Shown here one piece after another: positions 23,801 through 35,693 of a stretch of 64,000 bases of DNA. Under the pieces are notes generated by a model. It was not told where the DNA came from. It worked only from the letters and a program-made list of their open reading frames with translations, and did no database searches. The DNA is taken from assembly GCF_051014685.1 (NCBI RefSeq), contig NW_027478419.1, forward strand, positions 1,364,001 to 1,428,000, in the 5' to 3' direction. Numbering within the stretch: position 1 is the stretch's first letter; each line of letters begins with the position of its first letter. The translations under genes and the position numbers were made by a program. This stretch comes from Ptiloglossa arizonensis (Eukaryota; Arthropoda; Insecta; Hymenoptera; Colletidae).

Positions 23801-26800
23801 GTAGTTTTCCCCTAGGCCGTTCTAGTCATTCGTTTCGAGCATCAGAACTGCGCAAGTTTTGAGTTTCTCAAGCGTTTCTTACCCCCAAACTGCCATATCT
23901 CGCGAACGGATTGACCAATCCGCAATATTTCTGTTGCATCTGAAAGTAGAAACTCGCCCGATTACAACGGTATGCGCACTTTTCCCCTAGGCCGTTCTAG
24001 TTATTCGTTTCGAGCATCAGAACTGCGAAAATTTTGAGTTTCTCAAGCGTTTCTTACATCCAAACTGCCATATCTCGCGAACGGATTGACCGATCTGCAA
24101 AATTTCTGTTGCATCTGAAAGTAGAAACTCGCCCGATTACAACGGTATGCGTACTTTTCCCCTAGTCCGTTCTAGTTATTCGTTTCGTGCAACAGAACTG
24201 CGAAAATTTTGCGTTTCTCAAGCGTTTCTTACATCCAAACTGCCATATCTCGCGAACGGATTGACCAATCCGCAAAATTTCTGTTGCATCTGAAAGTACA
24301 AACTCGCCCGATTACAACGGTATGTGTAGTTTTCCCCTAGGCCGTTCCAGTTATTCGTTTCGAGCATCAGAACTGCGAAAATTTTGAGTTTCTCAAGCGT
24401 TTCTTACATCCAAACTGCCATATCTCGCGAACGGAATGACCGATCCGCATAATTTCTGTTGCATCTGAAAGTAGAAACTCGCCCGATTACAACGGTATGC
24501 GCACTTTTCCCTTAGGCCGTTCTAGTTATTCGTGTCGAGCATCAGAACTGCGAAAATTTTGAGTTTCTCAAGCGTTTCTTACCTCCAAACTGCCATATCT
24601 CGCGAACGCATTGACCAATCCGCAAAATTTCTGTTGCATCTGAAAGTAGAAACTCGCCCGATTACAACGGTATGCGTACTTCTCCCCTAGGCCGTTCTAG
24701 TCAGTCGTTTCGAGCATCAGAACTGCGAAAATTTTGCGTTTCTCATGCGTTTCTTACCTCCAAACTGCCATATCTCGCGAACGGATCGACCAATCCGCAA
24801 AATTTCTGTTGCATCTGCAAGTAGAAACTCGCCCGATTACAACGGTATGCCTACTTTTCCCCTAGGCAGTTTTAGTTATTCGTTTCGAGCATCAGAACTG
24901 CGCAAATTTTGAGTTTCTCAAGCGTATCTTACATCCAAACTGCCATATCTCGCGAACGGATTGACCGATCCGCAAAATTTCTGTTGCATCTGAAAGTAGA
25001 AACTCGCCCGATTACAACGGTATGCGCACTTTTCCCCTAGGCCGTCCTAGTTACTCGTTTCGAGCATCAGAACTGCGAAAATTTTGAGTTTCTCAAGCGT
25101 TTCTTATCTCCAAACTGCCATATCTCGCGAACGGATCGACCAATCCGCAAAATTTCTGTTGCATCTGCAAGTAGAAACTCGCCCGATTACAACGGTATGC
25201 GTACTTTTCCCCTAGGCAGTTCTAGTTATTCGTTTCGAGCATCAGAACTGCGAAAATTTTGAATTTCTCAAGCGTTTCTTACTTCCAAACTGCCACATCT
25301 CGCGAACGGATTGACCGATCCGCAAAATTTCTGTTTCATCTGAAAGTAGAAACTCGCCCGATTACAACGGTATGCGCACTTTTCCCCTAGGCCGTTCTAG
25401 TTATTCGTGTCGAGCATCAGAACTGCGAAAATTTTGAATTTCTCAAGCGTTTCTTACCTCCAAACTGCCATATCTCGCGAACGGATTGACCAATCCGCAA
25501 AATTTCTGTTGCATCTGAAAGTAGAAACTCGCCCGATTACAACGGTATGCGCACTTTTCCCCTAGGCCGTTCTAGTTATTCGTGTCGAGCATCAGAACTG
25601 CGAAAATTTTGAGTTTCTCAAGCGTTTCTTACCTCCAAACTGCCATATCTCGCGAACGGAATCACCAATCCGCAAAATTTCTGTTGCATCTGAAAGTAGA
25701 AACTCGCCCGATTAAAACGGTATGCGCACTTTTCCCCTAGGCCGTTCTAGTCATTCGTTTCGAGCATCAGAACTGCGAAAATTTTGAGTTTCTCAAGCGT
25801 TTCTTACATCCAAACTGCCATATGTCGCGAACGGAATGACCGATCCGCATAATTTCTGTTGCATCTGAAAGTAGAAACTCGCCCGATTACAACGGTATGC
25901 CCACTTTTCCCCTAGGCCGTTCTAGTTATTCGTGTCGAGCATCAGATCTGCGCAAATTTTGAGTTTCTCAAGCGTTTCTTACCTCCAAACTGCCATATCT
26001 CGCGAACGGATTGACCAATCCGCAAAATTTCTGTTGCATCTGAAAGTACAAACTCGCCCGATTACAACGGTATGTGTAGTTTTCCCCTAGGCCGTTCCAG
26101 TTATTCGTTTCGAGCATCAGAACTGCGAAAATTTTGAGTTTCTCAAGCGTTTCTTACATCCAAACTGCCATATCTCGCGAACGGAATGACCGATCCGCAT
26201 AATTTCTGTTGCATCTGAAAGTAGAAACTCGCCCGCTTACAACGGTATGCGCACTTTTCCCTTAGGCCGTTCTAGTTATTAGTGTCGAGCATCAGAACTG
26301 CGAAAATTTTGAGTTTCTCAAGCGTTTCTTACCTCCAAACTGCCATATCTCGCGAACGCATTCACCAATCCGCAAAATTTCTGTTGCATCTGAAAGTAGA
26401 AACTCGCCCGATTACAACGGTATGCGTACTTCTCCCCTAGGCCGTTCTAGTCAGTCGTTTCGAGCATCAGAACTGCGAAAATTTTGCGTTTCTCAAGCGT
26501 TTCTTACCTCCAAACTGCCACATCTCGCGAACGGATTGACCAATCCGCAAAATTTCTGTTGCATCTGAAAGTAGAAACTCGCCCGATTACAACGGTATGT
26601 GTAGTTTTCCCCTAGGCCGTTCCAGTTATTCGTTTCGAGCATCAGAACTGCGAAAATTTTGAGTTTCTCAAGCGTTTCTTACATCCAAACTGCCATATCT
26701 CGCGAACGGATTGGCCGATCCGCAAAATTTCTGTTGCATCTGAAAGTAGAAACTCGCCCGATTACAACGGTATGCGCACTTTTCCCCTAGGCCGTTCTAG

Positions 26801-27585
26801 TTATTCGTTTCGAGCATCAGAACTGCGCAAATCTTGAGTTTCTCAAGCGTTTCTTACCTCCAAACTGCCATATCTTGCGAACGGATTGACCAATCCGCAA
26901 TATTTCTGTTGCATCTGAACGTACAAACTCGCCCGATACAACGGTATGTGTAGTTTTCCCCTAGGCCGTTCTAGTTATTCGTGTCGAGCATCAGAACTGC
27001 GAAAATTTTGAGTTTCTCAAGCGTTTCTTACCTCCAAACTGCCATATCTCGCGAACGGATTCACCAATCCGCAAAATTTCTGTTGCACCTGAAAGTAGAA
27101 ACTCGCCCGATTACAACGGTATGCGTACTTTTCCCCTAGGCCGCTCTAGTTACTCGTTTCGAGCATCAGAGCTGCGAAAATTTTGAGTTTCTCGAGCGTT
27201 TCTTATCTCCAAACTGCCATATCTCGCGAACGGATTGACCGATCCGCAAAATTTCTGTTGCATCTGAAAGTAGAAACTCGCCCGATTACAACGGTATGCG
27301 CACTTTTCCCCGAGGCCTTTCTAGTTATTCGTGTCGAGCATCAGAACTGCGAAAATTTTGAGTTTCTCAAGCGTTTCTTACCTCCAAACTGCCATATCTC
27401 GCGAACGGATTCACCAATCCGCAAAATTTCTGTTGCATCTGAAAATAGAAACTCGCCCGATTACAACGGTATGCGTACTTTTCCCCTAGGCCGCTCTAGT
27501 TACTCGTTTCGAGCATCAGAGCTGCGAAAATTTTGAGTTTGTCGAGCGTTTCTTATCTCCAAACTGCCATATCTCGCGAACGGAT
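20852..27585. repeat. A-like segment in super-unit copy 1
   Basis: This is homologous to block A (28-7,636) and identical in order to 38,168-44,901. Relative to block A it lacks 7 monomers near 24,930-24,966, where the third 8-monomer unit is cut. It gains two GAATTTCTC monomers at about 25,226-25,575. It ends with one 174-bp monomer (deletion at 26,935) and the CCGAGGCCTTTC dimer. Confidence 0.9.
21959..24966. repeat. 8-monomer higher-order repeat (1,400 bp), 2.1 copies, copy 1
   Basis: TATGCCTAC ends at 22,054, 23,454 and 24,854, exactly 1,400 bp apart. Units run about 21,959-23,358 and 23,359-24,758, with the third cut after little more than one monomer. At the cut, GCGTATCTTACATCC is followed by a monomer with GGATTGACCGATCCG, equivalent to block A position 5,368. 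Confidence 0.92.
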
Positions 27586-27596
27586 TGATCAATCCG
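27581..27596. other. Dyad site of the monomer, perfect palindrome form
   Basis: CGGATTGATCAATCCG is a perfect 16-bp palindrome. The common form in other monomers is CGGATTG-AC-CAATCCG (7-bp arms, 2-bp centre). Across the window the 5-bp arms CGGAT and ATCCG are usually kept while the central six bases vary widely. Such a site could bind a dimeric protein; no function is shown. Confidence 0.7.
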
Positions 27597-29899
27597 CAAA
27601 ATTTCTGTTGCATCTGAAAGTAGAAACTCGCCCGATTACAACGGTATGCGCACTTTTCCCTTAGGCCGTTCTAGTTATTCGTGTCGAGCATCAGAACTGC
27701 GAAAATTTTGAGTTTCTCAAGCGTTTCTTACCTCCAAACTGCCATATCTCGCGAACGCATTGACCAATCCGCAAAATTTCTGTTGCATCTGAAAGTAGAA
27801 ACTCGCCCGATTACAACGGTATGCGTACTTCTCCCCTAGGCCGTTCTAGTCAGTCGTTTCGAGCATCAGAACTGCGAAAATTTTGAGTATCTCAAGCGTT
27901 TCTTACCTCCAAACTGCCACATCTCGCGAACGGATTGACCAATCCGCAAAATTTCTGTTGCATCTGAAAGTAGAAACTCGCCCGATTACAACGGTATGTG
28001 TAGTTTTCCCCTAGGCCGTTCCAGTTATTCGTTTCGAGCATCAGAACTGCGCAAATCTTGAGTTTCTCAAGCGTTTCTTACCTCCAAACTGCCATATCTT
28101 GCGAACGGATTGACCAATCCGCAATATTTCTGTTGCATCTGAACGTACAAACTCGCCCGATACAACGGTATGTGTAGTTTTCCCCTAGGCCGTTCTAGTT
28201 ATTCGTGTCGAGCATCAGAACTGCGAAAATTTTGAGTTTCTCAAGCGTTTCTTACCTCCAAACTGCCATATCTCGCGAACGGATTCACCAATCCGCAAAA
28301 TTTCTGTTGCACCTGAAAGTAGAAACTCGCCCGATTACAACGGTATGCGTACTTTTCCCCTAGGCCGCTCTAGTTACTCGTTTCGAGCATCAGAGCTGCG
28401 AAAATTTTGAGTTTCTCGAGCGTTTCTTATCTCCAAACTGCCATATCTCGCGAACGGATTGACCGATCCGCAAAATTTCTGTTGCATCTGAAAGTAGAAA
28501 CTCGCCCGATTACAACGGTATGCGCACTTTTCCCCTAGGCCGTTCTAGTTATTCGTTTCGAGCATCAGAACTGCGCAAATCTTGAGTTTCTCAAGCGTTT
28601 CTTACCTCCAAACTGCCATATCTTGCGAACGGATTTACCAATCCGCAATATTTCTGTTGCATCTGAACGTACAAACTCGCCCGATACAACGGTATGTGTA
28701 GTTTTCCCCTAGGCCGTTCTAGTTATTCGTGTCGAGCATCAGAACTGCGAAAATTTTGAGTTTCTCAAGCGTTTCTTACCTCCAAACTGCCATATCTCGC
28801 GAACGGATTCACCAATCCGCAAAATTTCTGTTGCACCTGAAAGTAGAAACTCGCCCGATTACAACGGTATGCGTACTTTTCCCCTAGGCCGCTCTAGTTA
28901 CTCGTTTCGAGCATCAGAGCTGCGAAAATTTTGAGTTTCTCGAGCGTTTCTTATCTCCAAACTGCCATATCTCGCGAACGGATTGACCGATCCGCAAAAT
29001 TTCTGTTGCATCTGAAAGTAGAAACTCGCCCGATTACAACGGTATGCGCACTTTTCCCCGAGGCCTTTCTAGTTATTCGTGACGAGCATCAGAACTGCGA
29101 AAATTTTGAGTTTCTCAAGCGTTTCTTACCTCCAAATTGCCATATCTCGCGAACGGATTCACCAATCCGCAAAATTTCTGTTGCATCTGAAAATAGAAAC
29201 TCGCCCGATTACAACGGTATGCGTACTTTTCCCCTAGGCCGCTCTAGTTACTCGTTTCGAGCATCAGAGCTGCGAAAATTTTGAGTTTGTCGAGCGTTTC
29301 TTATCTCCAAACTGCCATATCTCGCGAACGGATTGATCAATCCGCAAAATTTCTGTTGCATCTGAAAGTAGAAACTCGCCCGATTACAACGGTATGCGCA
29401 CTTTTCCCTTAGGCCGTTCTAGTTATTCGTGTCGAGCATCAGAGCTGCGAAAATTTTGAGTTTGTCGAGCGTTTCATATCTCCAAACTGCCATATCTCGC
29501 GAACGGATTGATCAATCCGCAAAATTTCTGTTGCATCTGAAAGTAGAAACTCGCCCGATTACAACGGTATGCGCACTTTTCCCTTAGGCCGTTCTAGTTA
29601 TTCGTGTCGAGCATAAGAACTGCGAAAATTTTGAGTTTCTCAAGCGTTTCTTACCTCCAAACTGCCACATCTCGCGAACGGATTGACCAATCCGCAAAAT
29701 TTCTGTTGCATCTGCAAGTAGAAACTCGCCCGATTACAACGGTATGCGTACTTTTCCCCTAGGCAGTTCTAGTTATTCGTTTCGAGCATCAGAACTGCGC
29801 AAATTTTGAGTTTCTCAAGCGTTTCTTACATCCAAACTTCCATATCTCGCGAACGGATCGATCAATCCGCAAAATTTCTGTTGCTTCTGAAAGTAGAAG

Positions 29900-32871
29900 C
29901 TCGCCCGATTACAACGGTATGCGCACTTTTCCCCTAGGCCGTTCTAGTCATTCGTTTCGAGCATCAGAACTGCGAAAATTTGGAGTTTCTCAAGCGTTTC
30001 TTACCTCCAAACTGCCACATCTCGCAAACGGATTGACCAATCCGCAAAATTTCTGTTGCATCTGAAAGTAGAAACTCGCCCGATTACAACGGTATGCGTA
30101 CTTTTCCCCTAGGCCGCTCTAGTTACTCGTTTCGAGCATCAGAGCTGCGAAAATTTTGAGTTTCTCGAGCGTTTCTTATCTCCAAACTGCCATATCTCGC
30201 GAACGGATTGACCGATCCGCAAAATTTCTGTTGCATCTGAAAGTAGAAACTCGCCCGATTACAACGGTATGCGCACTTTTCCCCTAGGCCGTTCTAGTTA
30301 TTCGTTTCGAGCATCAGAACTGCGCAAATCTTGAGTTTCTCAAGCGTTTCTTACCTCCAAACTGCCATATCTTGCGAACGGATTGACCAATCCGCAATAT
30401 TTCTGTTGCATCTGAACGTACAAACTCGCCCGATACAACGGTATGTGTAGTTTTCCCCTAGGCCGTTCTAGTTATTCGTGTCGAGCATCAGAACTGCGAA
30501 AATTTTGAGTTTCTCAAGCGTTTCTTACCTCCAAACTGCCATATCTCGCGAACGGATTCACCAATCCGCAAAATTTCTGTTGCACCTGAAAGTAGAAACT
30601 CGCCCGATTACAACGGTATGCGTACTTTTCCCCTAGGCCGCTCTAGTTACTCGTTTCGAGCATCAGAGCTGCGAAAATTTTGAGTTTCTCGAGCGTTTCT
30701 TATCTCCAAACTGCCATATCTCGCGAACGGATTGACCGATCCGCAAAATTTCTGTTGCATCTGAAAGTAGAAACTCGCCCGATTACAACGGTATGCGCAC
30801 TTTTCCCCGAGGCCTTTCTAGTTATTCGTGTCGAGCATCAGAACTGCGAAAATTTTGAGTTTCTCAAGCGTTTCTTACCTCCAAACTGCCATATCTCGCG
30901 AACGGATTCACCAATCTGCAAAATTTCTGTTGCATCTGAAAATAGAAACTCGCCCGATTACAACGGTATGCGTACTTTTCCCCTAGGCCGCTCTAGTTAC
31001 TCGTTTCGAGCATCAGAGCTGCGAAAATTTTGAGTTTGTCGAGCGTTTCTTATCTCCAAACTGCCATATCTCGCGAACGGATTGATCAATCCGCAAAATT
31101 TCTGTTGCATCTGAAAGTAGAAACTCGCCCGATTACAACGGTATGCGCACTTTTCCCTTAGGCCGTTCTAGTTATTCGTGTCGAGCATCAGAACTGCGAA
31201 AATTTTGAGTTTCTCAAGCGTTTCTTACCTCCAAACTGCCATATCTCGCGAACGCATTGACCAATCCGCAAAATTTCTGTTGCATCTGAAAGTAGAAACT
31301 CGCCCGATTACAACGGTATGCGTACTTCTCCCCTAGGCCGTTCTAGTCAGTCGTTTCGAGCATCAGAACTGCGAAAATTTTGAGTACCTCAAGCGTTTCT
31401 TTCCTCCAAACTGCCACATCTCGCGAACGGATTGACCAATCCGCAAAATTTCTGTTGCATCTGAAAGTAGAAACTCGCCCGATTACAACGGTATGTGTAG
31501 TTTTCCCCTAGGCCGTTCCAGTTATTCGTTTCGAGCATCAGAACTGCGCAAATCTTGAGTTTCTCAAGCGTTTCTTACCTCCAAACTGCCATATCTTGCG
31601 AACGGATTGACCAATCCGCAATATTTCTGTTGCATCTGAACGTACAAACTCGCCCGATACAACGGTATGTGTAGTTTTCCCCTAGGCCGTTCTAGTTATT
31701 CGTGTCGAGCATCAGAACTGCGAAAATTTTGAGTTTCTCAAGCGTTTCTTACCTCCAAACTGCCATATCTCGCGAACGGATTCACCAATCCGCAAAATTT
31801 CTGTTGCACCTGAAAGTAGAAACTCGCCCGATTACAACGGTATGCGTACTTTTCCCCTAGGCCGCTCTAGTTACTCGTTTCGAGCATCAGAGCTGCGAAA
31901 ATTTTGAGTTTCTCGAGCGTTTCTTATCTCCAAACTGCCATATCTCGCGAACGGATTGACCGATCCGCAAAATTTCTGTTGCATCTGAAAGTAGAAACTC
32001 GCCCGATTACAACGGTATGCGCACTTTTCCCCTAGGCCGTTCTAGTTATTCGTTTCGAGCATCAGAACTGCGCAAATCTTGAGTTTCTCAAGCGTTTCTT
32101 ACCTCCTAACTGCCATATCTTGCGAACGGATTGACCAATCCGCAATATTTCTGTTGCATCTGAACGTACAAACTCGCCCGATACAACGGTATGTGTAGTT
32201 TTCCCCTAGGCCGTTCTAGTTATTCGTGTCGAGCATCAGAACTGCGAAAATTTTGAGTTTCTCAAGCGTTTCTTACCTCCAAACTGCCATATCTCGCGAA
32301 CGGATTCACCAATCCGCAAAATTTCTGTTGCACCTGAAAGTAGAAACTCGCCCGATTACAACGGTATGCGTACTTTTCCCCTAGGCCGCTCTAGTTACTC
32401 GTTTCGAGCATCAGAGCTGCGAAAATTTTGAGTTTCTCGAGCGTTTCTTATCTCCAAACTGCCATATCTCGCGAACGGATTGACCGATCCGCAAAATTTC
32501 TGTTGCATCTGAAAGTAGAAACTCGCCCGATTACAACGGTATGCGCACTTTTCCCCGAGGCCTTTCTAGTTATTCGTGACGAGCATCAGAACTGCGAAAA
32601 TTTTGAGTTTCTCAAGCGTTTCTTACCTCCAAATTGCCATATCTCGCGAACGGATTCACCAATCCGCAAAATTTCTGTTGCATCTGAAAATAGAAACTCG
32701 CCCGATTACAACGGTATGCGTACTTTTCCCCTAGGCCGCTCTAGTTACTCGTTTCGAGCATCAGAGCTGCGAAAATTTTGAGTTTGTCGAGCGTTTCTTA
32801 TCTCCAAACTGCCATATCTCGCGAACGGATTGATCAATCCGCAAAATTTCTGTTGCATCTGAAAGTAGAAA
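29900..32871. repeat. 17-monomer higher-order repeat (2,972 bp), unit 1, copy 1
   Basis: Matches 32,872 onward at an offset of 2,972 bp (17 x 175 minus 3), anchored by GAAAATTTGGAG at 29,981 and 32,953. The left limit is set by GAAGCTCGCC (29,899) against GAAACTCGCC (32,871). Differences between units include GAGTACCTC near 31,383 against GAGTATCTC near 34,355, and CCTCCTAAC near 32,104 against CCTCCAAAC. Confidence 0.9.
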
Positions 32872-35683
32872 CTCGCCCGATTACAACGGTATGCGCACTT
32901 TTCCCCTAGGCCGTTCTAGTCATTCGTTTCGAGCATCAGAACTGCGAAAATTTGGAGTTTCTCAAGCGTTTCTTACCTCCAAACTGCCACATCTCGCAAA
33001 CGGATTGACCAATCCGCAAAATTTCTGTTGCATCTGAAAGTAGAAACTCGCCCGATTACAACGGTATGCGTACTTTTCCCCTAGGCCGCTCTAGTTACTC
33101 GTTTCGAGCATCAGAGCTGCGAAAATTTTGAGTTTCTCGAGCGTTTCTTATCTCCAAACTGCCATATCTCGCGAACGGATTGACCGATCCGCAAAATTTC
33201 TGTTGCATCTGAAAGTAGAAACTCGCCCGATTACAACGGTATGCGCACTTTTCCCCTAGGCCGTTCTAGTTATTCGTTTCGAGCATCAGAACTGCGCAAA
33301 TCTTGAGTTTCTCAAGCGTTTCTTACCTCCAAACTGCCATATCTTGCGAACGGATTGACCAATCCGCAATATTTCTGTTGCATCTGAACGTACAAACTCG
33401 CCCGATACAACGGTATGTGTAGTTTTCCCCTAGGCCGTTCTAGTTATTCGTGTCGAGCATCAGAACTGCGAAAATTTTGAGTTTCTCAAGCGTTTCTTAC
33501 CTCCAAACTGCCATATCTCGCGAACGGATTCACCAATCCGCAAAATTTCTGTTGCACCTGAAAGTAGAAACTCGCCCGATTACAACGGTATGCGTACTTT
33601 TCCCCTAGGCCGCTCTAGTTACTCGTTTCGAGCATCAGAGCTGCGAAAATTTTGAGTTTCTCGAGCGTTTCTTATCTCCAAACTGCCATATCTCGCGAAC
33701 GGATTGACCGATCCGCAAAATTTCTGTTGCATCTGAAAGTAGAAACTCGCCCGATTACAACGGTATGCGCACTTTTCCCCGAGGCCTTTCTAGTTATTCG
33801 TGTCGAGCATCAGAACTGCGAAAATTTTGAGTTTCTCAAGCGTTTCTTACCTCCAAACTGCCATATCTCGCGAACGGATTCACCAATCTGCAAAATTTCT
33901 GTTGCATCTGAAAATAGAAACTCGCCCGATTACAACGGTATGCGTACTTTTCCCCTAGGCCGCTCTAGTTACTCGTTTCGAGCATCAGAGCTGCGAAAAT
34001 TTTGAGTTTGTCGAGCGTTTCTTATCTCCAAACTGCCATATCTCGCGAACGGATTGATCAATCCGCAAAATTTCTGTTGCATCTGAAAGTAGAAACTCGC
34101 CCGATTACAACGGTATGCGCACTTTTCCCTTAGGCCGTTCTAGTTATTCGTGTCGAGCATCAGAACTGCGAAAATTTTGAGTTTCTCAAGCGTTTCTTAC
34201 CTCCAAACTGCCATATCTCGCGAACGCATTGACCAATCCGCAAAATTTCTGTTGCATCTGAAAGTAGAAACTCGCCCGATTACAACGGTATGCGTACTTC
34301 TCCCCTAGGCCGTTCTAGTCAGTCGTTTCGAGCATCAGAACTGCGAAAATTTTGAGTATCTCAAGCGTTTCTTTCCTCCAAACTGCCACATCTCGCGAAC
34401 GGATTGACCAATCCGCAAAATTTCTGTTGCATCTGAAAGTAGAAACTCGCCCGATTACAACGGTATGTGTAGTTTTCCCCTAGGCCGTTCCAGTTATTCG
34501 TTTCGAGCATCAGAACTGCGCAAATCTTGAGTTTCTCAAGCGTTTCTTACCTCCAAACTGCCATATCTTGCGAACGGATTGACCAATCCGCAATATTTCT
34601 GTTGCATCTGAACGTACAAACTCGCCCGATACAACGGTATGTGTAGTTTTCCCCTAGGCCGTTCTAGTTATTCGTGTCGAGCATCAGAACTGCGAAAATT
34701 TTGAGTTTCTCAAGCGTTTCTTACCTCCAAACTGCCATATCTCGCGAACGGATTCACCAATCCGCAAAATTTCTGTTGCACCTGAAAGTAGAAACTCGCC
34801 CGATTACAACGGTATGCGTACTTTTCCCCTAGGCCGCTCTAGTTACTCGTTTCGAGCATCAGAGCTGCGAAAATTTTGAGTTTCTCGAGCGTTTCTTATC
34901 TCCAAACTGCCATATCTCGCGAACGGATTGACCGATCCGCAAAATTTCTGTTGCATCTGAAAGTAGAAACTCGCCCGATTACAACGGTATGCGCACTTTT
35001 CCCCTAGGCCGTTCTAGTTATTCGTTTCGAGCATCAGAACTGCGCAAATCTTGAGTTTCTCAAGCGTTTCTTACCTCCAAACTGCCATATCTTGCGAACG
35101 GATTGACCAATCCGCAATATTTCTGTTGCATCTGAACGTACAAACTCGCCCGATACAACGGTATGTGTAGTTTTCCCCTAGGCCGTTCTAGTTATTCGTG
35201 TCGAGCATCAGAACTGCGAAAATTTTGAGTTTCTCAAGCGTTTCTTACCTCCAAACTGCCATATCTCGCGAACGGATTCACCAATCCGCAAAATTTCTGT
35301 TGCACCTGAAAGTAGAAACTCGCCCGATTACAACGGTATGCGTACTTTTCCCCTAGGCCGCTCTAGTTACTCGTTTCGAGCATCAGAGCTGCGAAAATTT
35401 TGAGTTTCTCGAGCGTTTCTTATCTCCAAACTGCCATATCTCGCGAACGGATTGACCGATCCGCAAAATTTCTGTTGCATCTGAAAGTAGAAACTCGCCC
35501 GATTACAACGGTATGCGCACTTTTCCCCGAGGCCTTTCTAGTTATTCGTGACGAGCATCAGAACTGCGAAAATTTTGAGTTTCTCAAGCGTTTCTTACCT
35601 CCAAACTGCCATATCTCGCGAACGGATTCACCAATCCGCAAAATTTCTGTTGCATCTGAAAATAGAAACTCGCCCGATTACAA
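32872..35683. repeat. 17-monomer higher-order repeat, unit 2, cut at the super-unit junction
   Basis: This is the second copy of the 2,972-bp unit, ending 160 bp early at the 35,684 junction. In super-unit copy 2 the equivalent unit (50,188-53,159) continues past 52,999 to its natural end. This shows that the join at 35,684 is the derived breakpoint. Confidence 0.9.
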
Positions 35684-35693
35684 CGGTATGCGT
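35684..35693. repeat. Recombination junction between the two super-units
   Basis: The chimeric monomer reads ACAACGGTATGCGTGC. Left of the tract it matches the end of copy 2 (AAATAGAAAC...ACAACGG, A at 35,683, where the head of copy 1 has T at 18,367). Right of it, it matches the head of copy 1 (G at 35,694 and 18,378, where copy 2 ends with A at 53,010). The exchange therefore lies within the shared 10 bp CGGTATGCGT. Confidence 0.92.

Larger units (their letters stand above)
26935..35156. repeat. Nine 174-bp marker monomers, copy 1
   Basis: The CCCGATACAAC deletion starts (GATAC) at 26,935, 28,159, 28,683, 30,432, 31,656, 32,180, 33,404, 34,628 and 35,152. Spacings are 524, 1,224 or 1,749 bp. 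All nine share CTTGAG-TTT-CTCAAG, ATCTTGCGAAC, CAATATTTC and GAACGTACAAAC, showing spread of one founder monomer through higher-order amplification. Confidence 0.95.
18368..35683. repeat. Super-unit copy 1 (17,316 bp, 99 monomers)
   Basis: Every landmark in this interval recurs 17,316 bp downstream. Examples are GCGAAGATTTTG at 18,426 and 35,742, the dimer marker CCGAGGCCTTTC near 27,310 and 44,626, and all nine 174-bp monomers. The length equals 99 x 175 minus 9, which agrees with those nine deletions. Only four substitutions against copy 2 were found by eye: A at 23,444 (G at 40,760), T at 23,755 (G at 41,071), T at 28,636 (G at 45,952) and G at 33,108 (A at 50,424). Identity is thus about 99.9% or higher. 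Internal order is D island, mixed segment, A-like segment, E-type segment. Confidence 0.96.
27586..35683. repeat. E-type segment, 10- and 17-monomer periods, copy 1
   Basis: The marker dimer CCCCGAGGCCTTTC recurs near 27,310, 29,058, 30,807, 32,555, 33,779 and 35,527. Spacings are 1,748, 1,749, 1,748, 1,224 and 1,748, that is 10 or 7 monomers minus the 174-bp monomers they contain. Dimers alternate between a GTGTCGAGC form and a GTGACGAGC form (the latter near 29,081, 32,578 and 35,550), so the true unit spans two dimers. Eight of the nine 174-bp monomers of the super-unit are here. Confidence 0.9.
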
